Origin: an uncultured Clostridia bacterium
GTDB lineage: Bacteria > Bacillota > Clostridia > Christensenellales > UBA3700
NCBI GenBank assembly: GCA_945872615.1
Contig: CAMBZZ010000003.1
Span: forward strand, 124,001-188,000
Length of the DNA: 64,000 nucleotides
Direction of reading: 5' to 3'
The position numbers were made by a program, and so were the translations under genes. Of the stretch, positions 63,533 to 64,000 are shown piece after piece (the stretch's first letter is position 1; each line of letters begins with the position of its first letter). The notes under the pieces were generated by a model. It was not told the origin of the DNA. It saw only the letters and a list, made by a program, of their open reading frames with translations, and ran no database searches.

Positions 63533-63656
63533 CTCACGGTGGAGATGCGAGCAAGACAAGGTGAGTAAGGATTGGGCGATAGGAGCGTACTTAGGTGTAC
63601 GTGACTGAGCGCAAACGCAAACTTAACACAGTATTGCGAAGTATATCCGCCGTGAG
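63533..63656. repeat. E-type repeat, copy E7
   Basis: 124 bp, ends CTCACGG/CCGTGAG, centre GCGTAC...GTACGT. Flanks CCGTCTTGGCATAGGCGACT (left) and ACACCC (right) are shared with E5. Confidence 0.88.
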
Positions 63657-63750
63657 ACACCCCTTTACACAAAGGGACCTTTTATAAGGATTGAGATTGC
63701 CACGTTTCACTTTGCTAACGCAAAATGTACACAGCGCAATGACAAAACAC

Positions 63751-63874
63751 TTTTGACGGTGGAGATACGAGTTAGGTGAGAAAAGCGGAGTTTTTGCGAC
63801 AGGAGCGTACTTGGGCGTACGTGAGCAAGAAAATTGCCGCTTGACAAAGCATAACGACGTAGATATGCCGTGAG
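63751..63874. repeat. E-type repeat, copy E8
   Basis: About 124 bp. Left end TTTTGACGG, right end CCGTGAGG, so the two ends do not match: possibly a recombinant of two subtypes. Centre GCGTAC...GTACGT. A elements flank it (about 63685-63745 and 63910-63960) up to the window edge; no gene. Confidence 0.8.
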
Positions 63875-64000
63875 GCACCCTTCCCTTGCACAGGGACGAT
63901 TAACAAGCGGTTGAGATTGCCACGGTCAGCCAAATGGCTTTCCTCGCAATGACATTACTATTTGAGATTGCCAATGTCCCACCGCAATGACGTTAAGGAT

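Overview
The window looks like chromosomal DNA of an uncultured, Gram-positive, spore-forming-lineage anaerobe (Clostridia-like Bacillota). The evidence is an F-type ATP synthase operon with an atpI-type gene, the spoVT-spoVB-mazG block in the order known from Bacillus/Clostridia, a SpoIIE-type phosphatase, a rubrerythrin-type oxidative-stress protein, strong AGGAGG ribosome sites and -35/-10 promoters of the sigma-A type. Base composition is moderate, with several clearly AT-rich inserts. No tRNA, rRNA, CRISPR array, transposase or integrase was found.

Layout. 1-2620: ATP synthase genes atpI-B-E-F-H on the minus strand; atpH runs off the left edge. 2969-4795: a small membrane protein and a von Willebrand factor A (VWA) protein. 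4809-6023: an AT-rich gene for a TIR-like plus RipA/SLATT-like membrane protein, lying between two identical 63-bp copies of an intrinsic terminator. 6051-7621: a TfoX-N protein and a four-domain flavin reductase/rubredoxin/rubrerythrin fusion. 7800-14715: an AT-rich accessory region ending exactly at the 3' end of the tmRNA gene ssrA (14715-15057). It holds a P-loop protein, a lipoprotein, a membrane-bound alpha/beta hydrolase, a membrane protein and a STAS-like/GHKL ATPase. 15363-18797: metA, metY, smpB, secG. 19867-21879: a ferritin-like protein, then a small regulator/zinc-ribbon/lipoprotein locus.

21941-30166 is a seven-gene minus-strand operon: tilS, hpt, CCA-adding enzyme, rmuC, PHP phosphoesterase, VanW protein, phosphohexomutase. 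30642-33633 holds spoIIE and an unknown gene. 34469-39384 holds spoVT, spoVB, mazG, dusB and trmL. 39865-42930 encodes an MBOAT/SGNH polysaccharide acylation pair in which the MBOAT gene is split by a run of 14 G. 43332-43913 is a DUF3267 protein. 44639-47330 contains a chimeric phage-type tail fibre, its small partner gene and a remnant of a second partner. 47369-59250 holds an HD protein and a ten-gene surface-polysaccharide operon: priming transferase, three glycosyltransferases, Wzy, Wzx, LicD, a nucleotidyltransferase-aminotransferase fusion, an ornithine cyclodeaminase homologue and dut. 59699-63418 holds a DUF1846 protein and an alpha-L-fucosidase.

Intergenic DNA is unusually rich in dispersed repeats. 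Two short families (A and B) keep conserved arms but have many different self-complementary centres. A third family (E, about 125 bp) has inverted ends and a central hairpin that also change in a compensatory way. E elements abut the 3' ends of metA, trmL and the fucosidase gene, and in the last two the element supplies the stop codon. A set of near-palindromic terminators also recurs.

The best candidates for something new are the terminator-flanked TIR/RipA module, the ssrA-linked accessory island, the covarying repeat families, the poly-G acyltransferase, and the LicD/nucleotidyltransferase-aminotransferase/cyclodeaminase set, which may make and attach an unknown amino substituent.
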